Origin: Oenanthe sinensis
Lineage: Eukaryota; Streptophyta; Magnoliopsida; Apiales; Apiaceae
Direction: 5' to 3'
Assembly: GCA_028671895.1 (NCBI GenBank)
Contig: CM053799.1
Coordinates: 50,159,455 to 50,223,454, forward strand
DNA length: 64,000 nt
Shown here: positions 1 to 11,012 of the stretch, in pieces
Position numbering within the stretch: the stretch's first letter is position 1
Layout of the letters: each line of letters begins with the position of its first letter
Made by a program: the position numbers and the translations under genes
The notes under the pieces: generated by a model
The model's input: only the letters and a program-made list of their open reading frames with translations
Databases searched by the model: none
Told to the model about the DNA's origin: nothing

Positions 1-1077
1 TTGAGATCTAGTTTGCAAGTAAGATGAAAGAATGAACTAAAGTTGTAGTCTACCCTTCCTACCTACCCTTTTAGTTGGTTAAATTAAAATTTTTAACAAA
101 AACATTACTAAGTTTTAAAATCTTGAAACTTCACTGTCATATTTAATAAAATAGTTAATTGATAAAATTATACGAGTAAAATCTTATAATGATTAAAACT
201 ATCTAAACTGACCATTGCGTTTATTGTTCAAATAAAGTATTGCGAAAATAAGAATTGAATAATTAGGAAAAATATTAATTATTTAAATTTTAAATTGATA
301 AAAATATTATTTTAAATTTAAATTGGTAAAAATATTAATTTATAATGCATGATACCTATTTAGTTATAGTAATAAATTAATTGATGTGTCATTATACAAA
401 ATTGATTATATATTAACATATTTATAAATTTATAAATTTTTATAGAAAAATATTTATAATATTTTAAGTTTTCTAGTAAAATATTTAAAATTCATATAAA
501 TCACTTTTTATTTCAAGAGATTAAAAGATTAAAAACTAATTTACTTATTAAATCATATCCAGTTTGGACTACATTAATAAAATTAGAATAAGATGATAAT
601 TTCTAAATATAATATAAAAAAGGATAATAAAATTAAATTTTAAAATTTTCATCTTGCCGCCTCATATGTAATACACATTATGTATGTGTGATCAATTACT
701 AGAAAAATAAACAATTCTCACACTTATAATTTAAATGAGTTTTAAATATAAGCAATAGTAATTATAGCTTAAGAATATTTAATCTAAAATTGTTCTTTAT
801 TATTATTTATTTGGAAATTGGGGAAGATAATAATAACTCAAAATCTAGTATAGAATATACGTTAAAAGGTTAAAACAATAAACTTTTATGAAATATAAAT
901 ATGAATTTTTTTTAAATAATATCAATTAAATTCTTATATTGAAATGAATCATGTGTGACTATAAAAAAATATATACTTAATTAAAAGATATTAATTAAAA
1001 AATTATATAGCCATAAACTAAAAAATTAATGTTTTCTAAATACCTCCTCACATTTTTATATTATATAATAAATGGAT
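1..1077. other. AT-rich intergenic DNA, no gene seen
   Basis: Very AT-rich sequence with short homopolymer tracts and many stops in every frame. No coding similarity, RNA gene or clear transposon end was recognised. It leads into the diverged tandem duplication that begins near 1078. Confidence 0.7.
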
Positions 1078-1643
1078 AGTTAATTGTCAAAAGAAAATTT
1101 AACTGAACTCTCATTTTAATATATAAAAAATTATAGATTTTAAAAAATAATTATTATTTATTCTTGAGAAGTATCTCGAGTGCTATACCAATTATAATAT
1201 ATTTCCAATCAGATGATCATATATATATATATATATATCCTAAATTTATTTATACACATCCAAGTAAAATTTTAAACCAAAATAACCTTATCTTATTTCT
1301 TTATGAGAATGGGATAAAAAATAATTAAATGGAGAGGCTTTTTTATGAAAACACTATACATCACATTATTTTGAGCCAAAATATTTAATTTATTGGTTAA
1401 AAGAAAAATTAATTGAACTCCGATTTTAATAAAAAATATTTATGGATTTAGAAAAATAGATGTCATTGAGAAGCATCTCTAGTGTTATACCAAATATAAT
1501 ATGTTCTCAATTGTTTTATCATCATATTTTTTAGATGGTCATATATACATAATCTAAATTTATTTATGCATATTCAATTAAAATTTTAAACTAAAATAAT
1601 CCTATCTTATTTCTTTTGAAAAATGGGATTAAAAAATAATTAT

Positions 1644-2118
1644 TGTTGGAAATAAATACTGATGACTGTCAGAGAATACAAGATCAGAGTTTATGTTGCT
1701 GACGTCATGAGAGATTGAGGAAGCTGTCGACAGAGTTTACTCAGACAGAATTTACAATCAGAGGTTGTCAAATAAGGAAACAGACAAATCAGAATATGAT
1801 TTGGATAAGTGAAGAAGGAAATCAAAATACAAGTCTATTACCTTATGGATGCTGTTCTTATCATAATTTGTTTTGTATTTGTATTGGAACTGTGTCTATA
1901 TAAACACAGAAATAGGTTAACATTATTGAAACATTCAATATCGCATTATTCATAACCTAGCAGCTCTTGAGAATATTGTGTTTGTTGAGAGAGTTTTGTA
2001 TTCTATTCATTATTAATACAAAGCTGATTATTCTTTTTACATACTTGTGTTCTTGATCGATTTATTGGTGCTATTACATTCAACCCCCTTCTGTAATAAA
2101 TTATTTATCTGGGAAACA
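1644..2118 (+). mobile_element. Solo LTR of a copia-type retrotransposon
   Basis: A 475-bp segment starts TGTTGGAAA and ends GGGAAACA, with canonical TG...CA termini. It is flanked by a perfect 5-bp target-site duplication ATTAT (1639-1643 and 2119-2123). It has a TATA box (CTATATAAAC) near 1896 and an AATAAA signal at 2095-2100. No primer-binding site, polypurine tract or pol sequence adjoins it. This is what remains after LTR-LTR recombination. A 62-codon frame inside it is not a gene. Superfamily assignment is by LTR style only. Confidence 0.85.
1896..1905 (+). promoter_or_regulatory. TATA box of the solo LTR
   Basis: CTATATAAAC lies in the middle of the solo LTR, where the U3/R border of an LTR promoter is expected. 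It could still start transcription into the downstream DNA; there is no direct evidence that it does. Confidence 0.5.
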
Positions 2119-2165
2119 ATTATGAGGAAAGGTCTTTTTATAAAAATACTATACATCACTTTATT

Positions 2166-2820
2166 TTCATATTATTAAGAGTTCATGTTTCTCATAAATA
2201 TATATTGAAATATAATTTATATACAATTAACTCTAAAATAATAACAAATTTTAGAGATTTAAATTGAATAATCAATATATTAAAATATGAATTAATATTA
2301 GAATTTATTAAATAATAATTATAAATAATTTCAATTTAAATAATTATAAAACACTAAAAAGTTAATAAATAAATATACATATTAATATTAAGTTAATAAA
2401 TAAAGATGTATGAAAAATTATATTTCGCTAATGCTAAAATCTAATTATTATGATTTCAGTTAATATTAAAATTTATATGTGTATTCTAAATAGCGGAAAG
2501 GAAAAAAAATGTTGTATACATTATTGATTAATAGATAATAATATATTAAAAACAGGAAAATTTACAATATTTATTATTATATGTTAATAATTTTAACTTT
2601 TCTTTTTAATCATTATAATATATTTCAAAATTTTTATAATATTTAATTCAATAGATTTTTTTTTCATGTTTGTGATAATATATATAATATAATTATTCTA
2701 TTTCTTTTCATTTTAATTATTTCATTTAGTCAAATATAACTTTCATTTCATTGTTATTTTAGTTATTTTAGTTATAATTTTATAGAAAACAAACATAGAG
2801 TAAAATTGATAAAATTTTAA
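2166..2820. other. AT-rich intergenic DNA, nothing recognised
   Basis: Low-complexity AT-rich sequence between the duplicated block and the start of the gene-fragment region. No feature could be supported. Confidence 0.6.
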
Positions 2821-3072
2821 AGGGAAAATCAATTAAAACATCCCTAAACTATATTTTTTTTGATACATTTTTATAAAAAATTCAATACATTTTTTTTGAC
2901 ATGCAAAATTAAGTCATTAAAGAATGCGTGATGAGTACAATAATTCAAAAAAATATAGCAAATACTCCAATGCTATCCCAAAGCATGATACTCCTCCAGT
3001 GTATCAACCAATGGATCCTCATCTGCTTCCATCCCTGCAAGCTGTCAGTCTTCTGATTCGCCAAGAATCACA

Positions 3073-3760
3073 AAATTGCCGAATCTGGAGACGCAGAGAG
3101 TGATTCAATAGGAGGCATTGCTGGGAATTCATTTGTAAAACATGTAGTCTCCATAAACATTGAACCTGAGAAAAAGGTGGAAGCTAAGGAATTAGCTCCC
3201 CTGCAACAATGGCAGCCCTAGAGTTCAGCATCATGCTAGGAGGATTGTCGGCCTCATCCTCTTCAAAAGATTCAACACCTCCCATTGTACCAAGAAGTGA
3301 ATCAAGTACCAAGAAAGCGATACTTTCTGCCTGCTCCTCTTCATTTCCAAAACGCTTCGCAGCACTCACAATATGTTTCAATTTATCCATGCTTTCAGGC
3401 TTCCCCATTATATTAAAATCTATTAAATGCAAGAGCTCTGGAGACACATTTGGCACATCATGCTTTGACTTGGCACAGCTTGAGCTCTGGAGAACTTGAT
3501 GGAGAATTAAACCATGACTCAACTTTCTCAAATGAATATTCAGATGCTTCATAATGACCACCAAATGATTGTCTCATATTACCCAAACTCCAAAACTTAT
3601 TCAAATCCTCATGATCTCCCTCAGATTGTCTCCTGGTTATCCTGCTGCTTGGTCAATTCGCAGCTAACAACTGGAGATTTTAACACTTTATCTGCAGTTC
3701 CTGTGACAACACAGATAAACCAAAGTGGTCGGGCACAGATTATGAGCAATTTACAATTCC
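3073..3760 (-). pseudogene. Unidentified gene fragment, minus strand, frameshifted
   Basis: Two overlapping minus-strand frames have coding character. The upstream one includes WFNSPSSSPELKLCQ; the downstream one continues with SPELLHLIDFNIMGKP, EEEQAESIAFLVLDSLLGT and NSRAAIVAGELIP. A frame change near 3460 and stops separate them. The residue composition looks like a conserved plant nuclear or cytosolic protein, but I cannot name the family. It lies among other captured or broken gene pieces. The opposite-strand frame at 3209-3499 is a shadow. Confidence 0.4.
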
Positions 3761-3859
3761 AGTGACATGGCAAAGCCTATTGCTGGATTTAGAAATGTGT
3801 AATGAATCTGTGTGGTTTTCCCAACAAATGATTCAATGTGATTATATACATACTAATTT

Positions 3860-4564
3860 ATTTTAGATTTCTTGTTTCTCCATTGCATTCTTATCAGGTT
3901 CCAGGTCTCTTGGCCCTCGCAGATCCCTTTTTCAAGTTCATGGATGGCTTCTCCACAAACTTCTGTCTCTGATGCCAATGTTCACTTCTCTGTCTTTCCC
4001 AATACAGAACTTGTAAAACTAACCTCTGCCAAATATTCATCCGTGCCAAGTTTTCCTGCCATGAAAGTTGCACCAGTTCCGGTTCCTCATGATAGTAGTG
4101 CCGCTGCTGTCTGTACTGGTGCGTCTTCCCAGCTTGATATGGGTACGTGACAGCCATTCCCCGGGCTTCTACTTCGAAGCCTAGAAAGAGAAAGAACGGC
4201 ACTATTACTGAGGGCTTGGGCAATATCTCATTGCTAGCTTTAAATCAGGAAGCATCAGTCTGGCATCCCAATGTTAATAATCAGTTTTCTTCTGTACCTG
4301 AGATTGTTGGCCAGAAGTTGTTGCTTCCTCAAAGTCGGTCAGAAGTTGTTGCTTCCTCAAAGTCGAACAGAATCGGTACAAACTGCTGTTGTCAGTACTC
4401 TCTTCTCTACTTCAGTTGTTGTCACAGCTTCCGATCGCTTCAATTTTGCAACTATTTCTAGCAATATTCTTGGTGATCAACCTAATAGTGTGGATAAGAA
4501 TGTAGAGAAGAGTTGCATCTCAGTACAAACATCAAGTACAGTTGAGGCATCCAATAACACATGA
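3860..4564 (+). pseudogene. G2484-1-like (Agenet-domain protein) C-terminal fragment
   Basis: The plus-strand frame contains SWPSQIPFSSSW, SVFPNTELVKLTSAKYS, then KPRKRKNGTITEG and a Ser/Thr/Val-rich stretch. This order (WP..PF motif, basic RKRK segment, then VVST and S/T-rich tail) resembles the C-terminal part of plant G2484-1-type Agenet-domain nuclear proteins. That recognition is from memory of the family and is moderate. The frame is broken twice: a stop right after DMGT near 4150, and a shift at 4310-4365 caused by a 28-bp tandem duplication. No N-terminal or Agenet domain is present. Confidence 0.4.
4310..4365 (+). repeat. 28-bp tandem duplication inside the G2484-1-like fragment
   Basis: The unit containing CAGAAGTTGTTGCTTCCTC occurs twice head to tail with one mismatch (GCC versus GTC start). 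Since 28 is not a multiple of 3, the duplication moves the reading frame, and coding similarity resumes in the +1 frame after it. Confidence 0.8.
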
Positions 4565-5040
4565 TTTTATGAAGCATACAAATTGATTACAAAAGAGGTT
4601 CATTAAAAGAAATTGCAAGAGGTGTACTAAAACTCCTATATATATATATTCTAACGAAAAAGCTACCAAGGTTGATAGAATCAACCACAACATGACAAGT
4701 ACAGGAAGTATACGGGAAATGTTAAATTGATTACAGAGTTAAATAAATATTTATAATACTTTAATTCATTATATATATAAAAAACTTACCTTCTTATTTA
4801 TATGGCAAGTTGTTGATCATCAGATTGTTAAATCTAAAATTATACCATCATTAATAATCATAGAAACACATGACAATAAAAACAATTAAAATATAGACCT
4901 TATCATTTTAGTAGAGAAGCAGATATATCTATCATAACCTATTTAGTGCTGGTTTACAATAATTAGTGCTGATAAATACATTCTATATTGCTTTAATCTC
5001 ATCCTTAACTATCTTATCTATCGTCAATGCCAAAGAACTC
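4565..5040. other. Intergenic or intron-like DNA, nothing recognised
   Basis: AT-rich sequence with a short TA run near 4640. No coding, RNA or transposon feature could be supported. Confidence 0.5.
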
Positions 5041-5275
5041 TCAACTATGTTCTCTCCTTTTTGATTGATGGCTCGAGTCGACAGCAAGCCATTAATTTTG
5101 TTAAAGGATTCGTCTTTAAACACTTTTGCTTCACCCACTTATCTACTGCTGTACTCGGAGCTTCAGAAATCTGCAAAAGCTGATTATACTATGCCTTATG
5201 GAACATCATTATATGTTGAAAATGATGGATATCAGTTCCTGATTCAGTTAACAAAATTCAGTCCAATCGATTAAA
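5041..5275 (+). pseudogene. Unidentified possible exon
   Basis: Two plus-strand frames stay open. One reads LNYVLSFLIDGSSRQQ then AINFVKGFVFKHFCFTHL and ends in a stop near 5178; the other gives a 69-codon frame to 5274. The first has the look of an alpha-helical repeat protein exon, but I could not assign it. It is listed because it sits within the gene-fragment block. Confidence 0.25.
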
Positions 5276-5689
5276 TTTTGAGAATGTAATGTCGAAGAAA
5301 TTGCATTAAGAGAATGAGAGGTTCCAAGTTGAATTGATAAAATATCTTGTAATAAAATAGACTATTCTATTTTGAATGGCTTTACAAATAAAAAAAGAGG
5401 GATGGCTTTGTAACACAAAATGCATTTCCATGTACAATTCATAAGGGTAAAATATCGATGATTAATTTCACTGCCACCTAACCTTAACTATATGCACACA
5501 GAGTATCCATATAATCCTCCATTCCAGTTGCTGCAAAATTTTCCAAATAACACTTACAAATCTAGAGTCCATTAACAATAATATAATTCTTGGTTAGTGA
5601 CAAATAAAAACCTAAACAAACAGAATTATAAATTATCACAAATGCATGCTTGAATCATTATCACAAATTCATACTCGATAGATACCCTA

Positions 5690-5926
5690 CAACAGCAAAC
5701 CTCCATGATATATAGTATATACAACACACAAACACACACTACTAATTTGAATGGATTTAAAAATAACCTTTTGGGACTTAACAGAAGCTGATGGAGAGGG
5801 TAGCTCCAAGCTTAGAGTAAGGGTCGAAGATCCACTCTGCAAAGAAAAATTAGAACAATATTCTAAGGCATTAAGTAGGTAGGTCTGGCTATTCATCTTA
5901 ATTACAAACGCTGCAACCTTGATCAT
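5690..5926 (-). pseudogene. Unidentified possible exon, minus strand
   Basis: An open minus-strand frame of 79 codons includes MNSQTYLLNALEYCSNF and SLELPSPSASVKSQKV. No family was recognised and the frame may be chance. It is reported only because neighbouring fragments on the same strand are real captured exons. Confidence 0.2.
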
Positions 5927-6359
5927 TTTTTAAAAGGAAGAATCTGATCGCATACTTGCCAAGTTTATCAAAAGAAGAAAATAGAATCTATAATCATCTA
6001 AAACATTGAAGAGTTGCAATATCAAGGTGCAAAAACATAACTGCATAACTACATCAAATGCGTATAAAGAGTTCCAAACAACTTAATTTTGGTGGAATAC
6101 AAATCCAAAACTTTTCTTACATTCCTCATAGACTTCCTAAAATCAATCATATATATCCTTAAACCAAAAAAATCAGCAAGTAGCAAGATTATGATTCGAG
6201 CAAAAGCATAACTATATCATGTCTTTCACTAATTTATGTAGTAGTTATCTAGTACTATTAACATATTATCCATGTAAATACACACACACACACACACCAA
6301 GAACTGGTTTATACCACCGGAAACATAATGTAAGAAATGAGGAACTCTGCGAAATGGAC

Positions 6360-6421
6360 ACCAACAGTGCTGAAAGCAGGTTCCGGTGGAACCAACAGTG
6401 CTGAAAGCAGGTTCCGGTGGA
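6360..6421 (+). repeat. 31-bp perfect tandem duplication
   Basis: The unit beginning ACCAACAGTGCTGAAAGCAG occurs twice with no mismatch at 6360-6390 and 6391-6421. Identity suggests a recent duplication. Confidence 0.9.
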
Positions 6422-6604
6422 GTGGTGCAGCTGGAACTTCACTCTCCTATGTCAAGCTGGTTTCTTTATTCGACAAAGCCGAGGGATAAAATGGAGGAGA
6501 TTTGCAGAATTCAACAGCCGACAAAGCTGGTACACTAAATTAAAAAGAGATGTTATATACGAACGATAAAAATAGCAAGATGGAAACATATAGTGAATTC
6601 TCGT

Positions 6605-6678
6605 ACCTCAAAGACACCATTTGATATCTCTAAGATGGAAACATCAAACGTTCCACCACCAAGTTCAAAAACAGCCAT
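6605..6678 (-). pseudogene. HSP70 exon fragment (mitochondrial/DnaK type)
   Basis: The minus strand reads AVFELGGGTFDVSILEISNG followed by VFE. This is the phosphate-2 ATPase motif of HSP70 (family form DLGGGTFDVSILEI); the ISNGVFEV continuation is typical of the mitochondrial/DnaK-like branch. The usual Asp is Glu here. After VFE the sequence runs into GTACGA, so the exon's 3' splice border is kept. Only about 24 codons remain. Folding, client-binding and most ATPase regions are absent, so it cannot be functional. Confidence 0.8.
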
Positions 6679-7189
6679 TAAACAGCAATCTCTTAATAAA
6701 AAATATTGTAAATTTAACTCTTTGAGATGTCATTAAGTTTTCCCAAACACCTCGCATTTATTTAATATAAAATAAAAATTTTGTTTCTGTTTTTCTGAAA
6801 ATCAGATGCATTAGAATTCACCAATAGAAGGCATTATCCCAGTACTACAAAATATTGAGCTTAGTACAAAAGACATTTTTCATACTACCCACTCAATCTA
6901 TTAGGAGCTTTTAACTTTACATTATATAACGATTTCTTATCTTAACCAATCAAAGCTACCTATTGGTTTTAGCAATAGATCATTATCTTCCCCATGCAAC
7001 TGCACTTTTCTCTTCTTTAGACAAAAAACCAATCCACATATCATCCTCTTGGACTACCATTATCAGCTAAAAGCAGTCATCAAAAGCAATTCGCAGAGAC
7101 ATTTCCTTCATAATTTCACAGAAGTTAAAGTCATTTTTAATATTAGAACACATTTAAAAAACTCAATATAGGAACTTGTGAAACCCTAC
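6679..7189. other. Non-coding spacer between HSP70 and CDPK fragments
   Basis: AT-rich DNA, probably intron or junction sequence of the fragment block. No feature recognised. Confidence 0.5.
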
Positions 7190-7305
7190 CGTAAGTGCAA
7201 CTTGTTTGAGCTTGTTCATTGCTCTAAACTGTTTCATTCTAGAGAGGACTGCACTGTCTATTGGCTTGTCTGATGCTTCTCCATCTTCTCTCATCCATGG
7301 ATGTT
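7190..7305 (-). pseudogene. Calcium-dependent protein kinase (CDPK) exon fragment
   Basis: The minus strand reads HPWMREDGEASDKPIDSAVL then SRMKQFRAMNKLKQVAL. This is the end of the kinase domain (HPW.REDG.A.DKP) plus the autoinhibitory junction (RMKQF.AMNKLK), which are diagnostic for CDPKs. The 116-bp exon is bounded by an AG acceptor (ATAG) and a GT donor (GTAGGG), as in an intact gene, but no neighbouring kinase or EF-hand exons follow. It is an isolated captured exon on the same strand as the HSP70 and CBP60 pieces. Confidence 0.88.
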
Positions 7306-8153
7306 CTATTTGAAAGAAGAGCAAAAGCAACATAAAGAACTGCTAGCAAAGGTAATACAGGAAACTTAACCTAATAGCAAGTAATAATACTTCATAATTC
7401 ATTCATCAATGAGGAACATCAAGTAACAATATCTAATTCACAATAGAACATGCCACAAAGTGAATAATCTCTTAAAAGTTTTGTGTTGGATTTGAGGACA
7501 GTCGCATTCATTATGTAAATTCTTTACAAATATCTAATTCAAAGAATACAACGAAAATGATCATTCTACAAAACTAAAATTCATCAAATTACCTCTTATT
7601 AACTCTACAAAAGAAGCTAAGTAACAGTAATAGAGATCTTTAGTCTTGTATATCTCATCTGTATGGGTCTTGTAGAAAGTCTACTCCTGGTTCTATAAGC
7701 TGAAGGCTAAATATAACGTATTCAGCAGATAAAGACCTCCATTTTAGGTAATAAGCACTTTAATACCCCCCCCCCCCCCCCCAAAAGCTCTATTTTTCCT
7801 CCCACCCCAAGGGCACCAAAAGAAAAGATACTATAGAAACGGAAGATTTAAATTATTACAACAGAACTATATTGTAAGATACAGAACGAATTACAAAATC
7901 GATTCTCGCCATTTGTTCACAATGAATTACCAATAATATTTGAATTTTGAACGAATACATTGCAGGGTGTAAGCAAGGGGGTAGCTGTGTAGCATGTTCG
8001 ATAATTGTGTCACAGATTTTGTTCGAGATACCACTGTCACCGCCAATTACCTATGTAGTTTATGGTACAAAGACGCTGAAGCTAATTAGAAATTCTGCTA
8101 AATTAAAAGTCATTCATAAACACTAAAATGTAATCATAGAAAAGGAATCTTAC
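7306..8153. other. Non-coding spacer with poly-C tract
   Basis: AT-rich sequence between the CDPK and CBP60 fragments. The only distinctive feature is a run of 17 C residues at 7766-7782. Confidence 0.5.
7766..7782 (+). repeat. Homopolymer run of 17 C
   Basis: Seventeen consecutive C residues in otherwise AT-rich DNA. Such tracts are length-unstable and prone to sequencing error, so the true length may differ. Confidence 0.9.
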
Positions 8154-8606
8154 TTTGCGCAGCGAGGAAGGATCAGTGACATACGTCTGAACAAATTCTT
8201 TCACTGTGGATATTCCAGCAAGTGTCACTAATCGCTTATGGAATTCACCATCTTTTGCTTTTTTCCAAATGCCACACATCATCAGCTAATATGCTTCGAG
8301 ATGGAGTTGCGACATCAGAACATAAAATAACATGAAAATCTAAGTTTGAACAAAATTATAAAACATTCTGGCAGGAAAGAGAAACTTACCTTCTCCGCGA
8401 TAATTCTTAACTACAAAGGCTTCACTTTTTGCTTCTCTGACTTCAACAAAACCACCTTGCAGTCTTGCCCCTAACCTAAACTTCATACATCTTATCCAAC
8501 ATGAATTATCAATAAAGCAGATGTTATCCAGATCAACAACTAAAATCCTTCTGTTGCTCCGCAAGGTTGCAATAAGACTCTCCACAGCTACACCCTTGCT
8601 TACACA
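8154..8606 (-). pseudogene. Calmodulin-binding protein 60 (CBP60) two-exon fragment
   Basis: Exon 1 (8606-8390) encodes DNICFIDNSCWIRCMKFRLG and VREAKSEAFVVKNYRGE. It matches the conserved DNA-binding core of CBP60 (family pattern FTDNSSWIRSRKFRLGA..REAKSEAFVVKDHRGE). It is bounded by a TTTCAG acceptor and a GTAAGT donor. Exon 2 (about 8322-8154) continues with DDVWHLEK, KDGEFHKRL, GISTVKEFVQ and DPSSLRK, then a GTAAGA donor. Within exon 2, LEK..KDG is split by a likely 2-bp deletion in the A-rich codons, so the frame is lost. The N-terminus and C-terminal calmodulin-binding region are missing. Family role: immunity-linked transcription factors. Confidence 0.85.
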
Positions 8607-8724
8607 CTGAAACAGTTAACATGGAGGATGAACTAATAGAAGGGGGCATACTATATGATAATATAGAAGTCATGACATGTCCAAATTTTACCATTAAACA
8701 TGTTCTACTTGAGATTTTCACCCA

Positions 8725-10990
8725 AGAACATGCATCGTCAAGGTTTTTATCTTGTTCTTAGATGAGATGGTGGGCGAATAGATCACCCCATGTAAGAGCC
8801 GCAGGACCATTTCACTTGTGCAATGCTACCAGCTTTTCTATTCTGTAGTTCCATTCGGATCCTTTTGCGACTTGGATCCATTTTGATGCCATGCTGAATG
8901 CCATCTTCTTACATAAAATTTAAGCCACCTTATATATCTTGGGCGATAATACTCTCTAAAGTATCAGTAAAAAATATCCAGACAACAATAAACTGAAGCA
9001 CAGTAGCAAATTAGAATAATATCCAACATATATGCATAAAACTATTTGATTATTCTAGATTCTAGAGGCACTTGCAGTGATTTAATTAAGGTTTAAAGGA
9101 CATGATAGGGTTCAGTTAATTTGATTAAGGTATCCGAACCAGATTAATTTGATTACTTAATATACAACAAATGGGATATTTATCGAGAAGGTTTAGAGGA
9201 AATGAAAGGGCTTACAATTTTTTATTTGATAGTAAGCAAGGTCTTTAATGGCTGTTTCAGAGCTGGACGCTATTAAGGTTCATTCTTGTAATAAATTTCA
9301 AGTCGGTTAGATTAGCCTTTTTTACACAGTTTCAGCTTCATATCCTATGGTTCTGCTGATGTTTTAGGCAGGTATTCATTATATTCACAACCAAGTTGAT
9401 TAATGATTACTTCAGGCTTATTTCTACAATTTGCAATATACAGGAAACGGTAGCTGAAATCGGCCAGGAAAATTCTTTCTTCCATTCTTCATTGAAGAGA
9501 GAGATCTGTTTCTATAAAAAAAGTAGATTTTTCTAGGAGTTATCTTTAATTATTGTTTTATTCATTATGTATGTAAAATTTCTTTGTTGTTCTGTCATGT
9601 TCACCATGTTATCTTCTGATTAACGCTTATCATCACTTAATTGGTCAAAATTAAAGTTCTGTTCTGTTAACGTTCAGACTCAGGCTCAGGCTCTTCATCT
9701 CTAGTCTCTACTACATGTCTGATCATATATTTTCTAAACAGTTGACAGTATTCCAGATGATTTTGTAATCTTAACTGGAAATTTGTATGCGTTGCTCCGC
9801 TTCACTCGCTATTATAAATTAAGAAAGAAAATCTAAAACAATATTCCAGATTGTTTTATATTCTCAGCTTAATACTTTTATAGGTTTCTTCGCTTTTAGA
9901 TAGATAATGTTTCTTGACAACTTGATCATTAAAGAGTTGCAGATCTTTTGAACAGAACAGAACTGAACAATGCAAATTGTAAATTGACAACTTGGCTTAA
10001 AGTTAACTGGGAGAGTCGATCAATCATAGCTAACTGGAAGGATGTTTGTAAATTGTTTCAAAACCTAGACTGATTAACAATGCAAATTTAGCCCTCCGTT
10101 ACCATCTTTCCCAAGTAAAAATATTTTATATATTAAATATCTTGGGTTAGTTATACATAATATTTTGTACTCTTTTTTATATTTATACAAGTTATAAAAA
10201 AGCTGTTCAAAACATCCAAACTTGAATAAATTAAATTTATATTTCATACTTCATGTCTAAAAGCTAAATACCACTCTGCAAAGAAAGGAGAATTTAAATA
10301 TCAATTATTTAGAGGATGGTTGCATTAATTTTCCTTCCATAATTTTATAATAAGGTTTCTCAAATTGTTCATATAAAATTATTAGTTGGTTCATTTTCAG
10401 AGAGGAGTATGTAGTAACTTATAAAGCTAGATTGTTCAAGTTTAATAAGACATCATGAAGGTCAAGGACTAAACAATCTCCAAACATTTCTAGCCCATTT
10501 TGTACAGAAGATATAGAATTATTGTTTTTCTTTATCGTGAAATTGCATTCCAATTTCGAAGTAGCTCCTAAAGACTCATTCGAGTCATCTTTCAATTGTC
10601 AAAGTTTTGGTCTTTGTCTTCTACTGCTCTAAAAGTGCTTCTAATGCAGTCAGATTAGTAAGCAGAATATATGTATGATTATGAATGTTGAAAATATGTT
10701 GTGGAGATCATAGAAAAGACTATTACAAGATAGTATCTAAAATGAGCCCTCTGTATGGAATCTTTTGGAACAAGAAACTCTTACCTAATGTATGTATATT
10801 CAGGGCTGGAGCTGACTGTACATGCATCAGAAAAAAGACTACCAGCTAGTAAATTACCACCTCAAATTAGTAGGCTACAGAAATCTCCAAGGATGTTTCT
10901 ACCTCTCTACCGGTCAAATTTGAATCTACAGATACTCTTATTTACGTGTGGCTGGAATAAAATGTTGAATAGAAGTGATACATCTAAAGA
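8725..10990. other. Long non-coding interval upstream of the RLP gene
   Basis: No gene is supported. A minus-strand stretch near 8830-8920 (MASKWIQVAKGSEWNYR) looks coding-like but was not recognised. About 10380-10510 (GCTAGATTGTTCAA..AAACATTTCTAGCCCATTTTG) is paralogous to 34018-34100, upstream of the second RLP copy, so it is ancestral RLP promoter DNA. An 87-codon frame at 10755 has no recognisable similarity. Confidence 0.55.
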
Positions 10991-11012
10991 CTCTGGAGGA
11001 AAAGCAGTTTGG

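Larger units (their letters stand above)
1078..2165. repeat. Diverged ~310-bp tandem duplication, second unit split by a solo LTR
   Basis: Unit 1 (about 1078-1391) and unit 2 (about 1392-1643 plus 2119-2165) align along their length. Shared landmarks are the AAAGAAAA..TTAA..TGAACTC block, the GAGAAG.ATCTC.AGTG.TATACCAA block, and the closing ACTATACATCAC motif, seen at about 1355 in unit 1 and 2150 in unit 2. The solo LTR at 1644-2118 interrupts unit 2 only, so the duplication is older than the insertion. Non-coding; exact edges are uncertain. Confidence 0.75.
2821..10350. mobile_element. Candidate gene-capturing transposon (Pack-MULE or Helitron), boundaries tentative
   Basis: The interval holds pieces of at least four recognisable unrelated genes (G2484-1-like, HSP70, CDPK, CBP60) and several unidentified ones, on both strands, with splice junctions kept. 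That is the hallmark of capture at the DNA level. The left edge reads GGGAAAATCAATT..CATCCCTAAACTA, similar to the terminal repeat of the MULE-type element at 28811 in this window. A weakly matching inverted copy (reverse complement GGAAAATTAATG..CATCCTCTAAA) lies at about 10311-10335. The pairing is suggestive only: flanking duplications are AT-rich and not convincing, and 7.5 kb is large for a Pack-MULE. Confidence 0.35.

Noticed and set aside
1715..1903. 62-codon plus-strand frame
   Set aside because: Lies wholly inside the solo LTR and overlaps its TATA box; no protein similarity.
3209..3499. 96-codon plus-strand frame
   Set aside because: Antisense shadow of the minus-strand gene fragment, whose residue pattern is far more protein-like.
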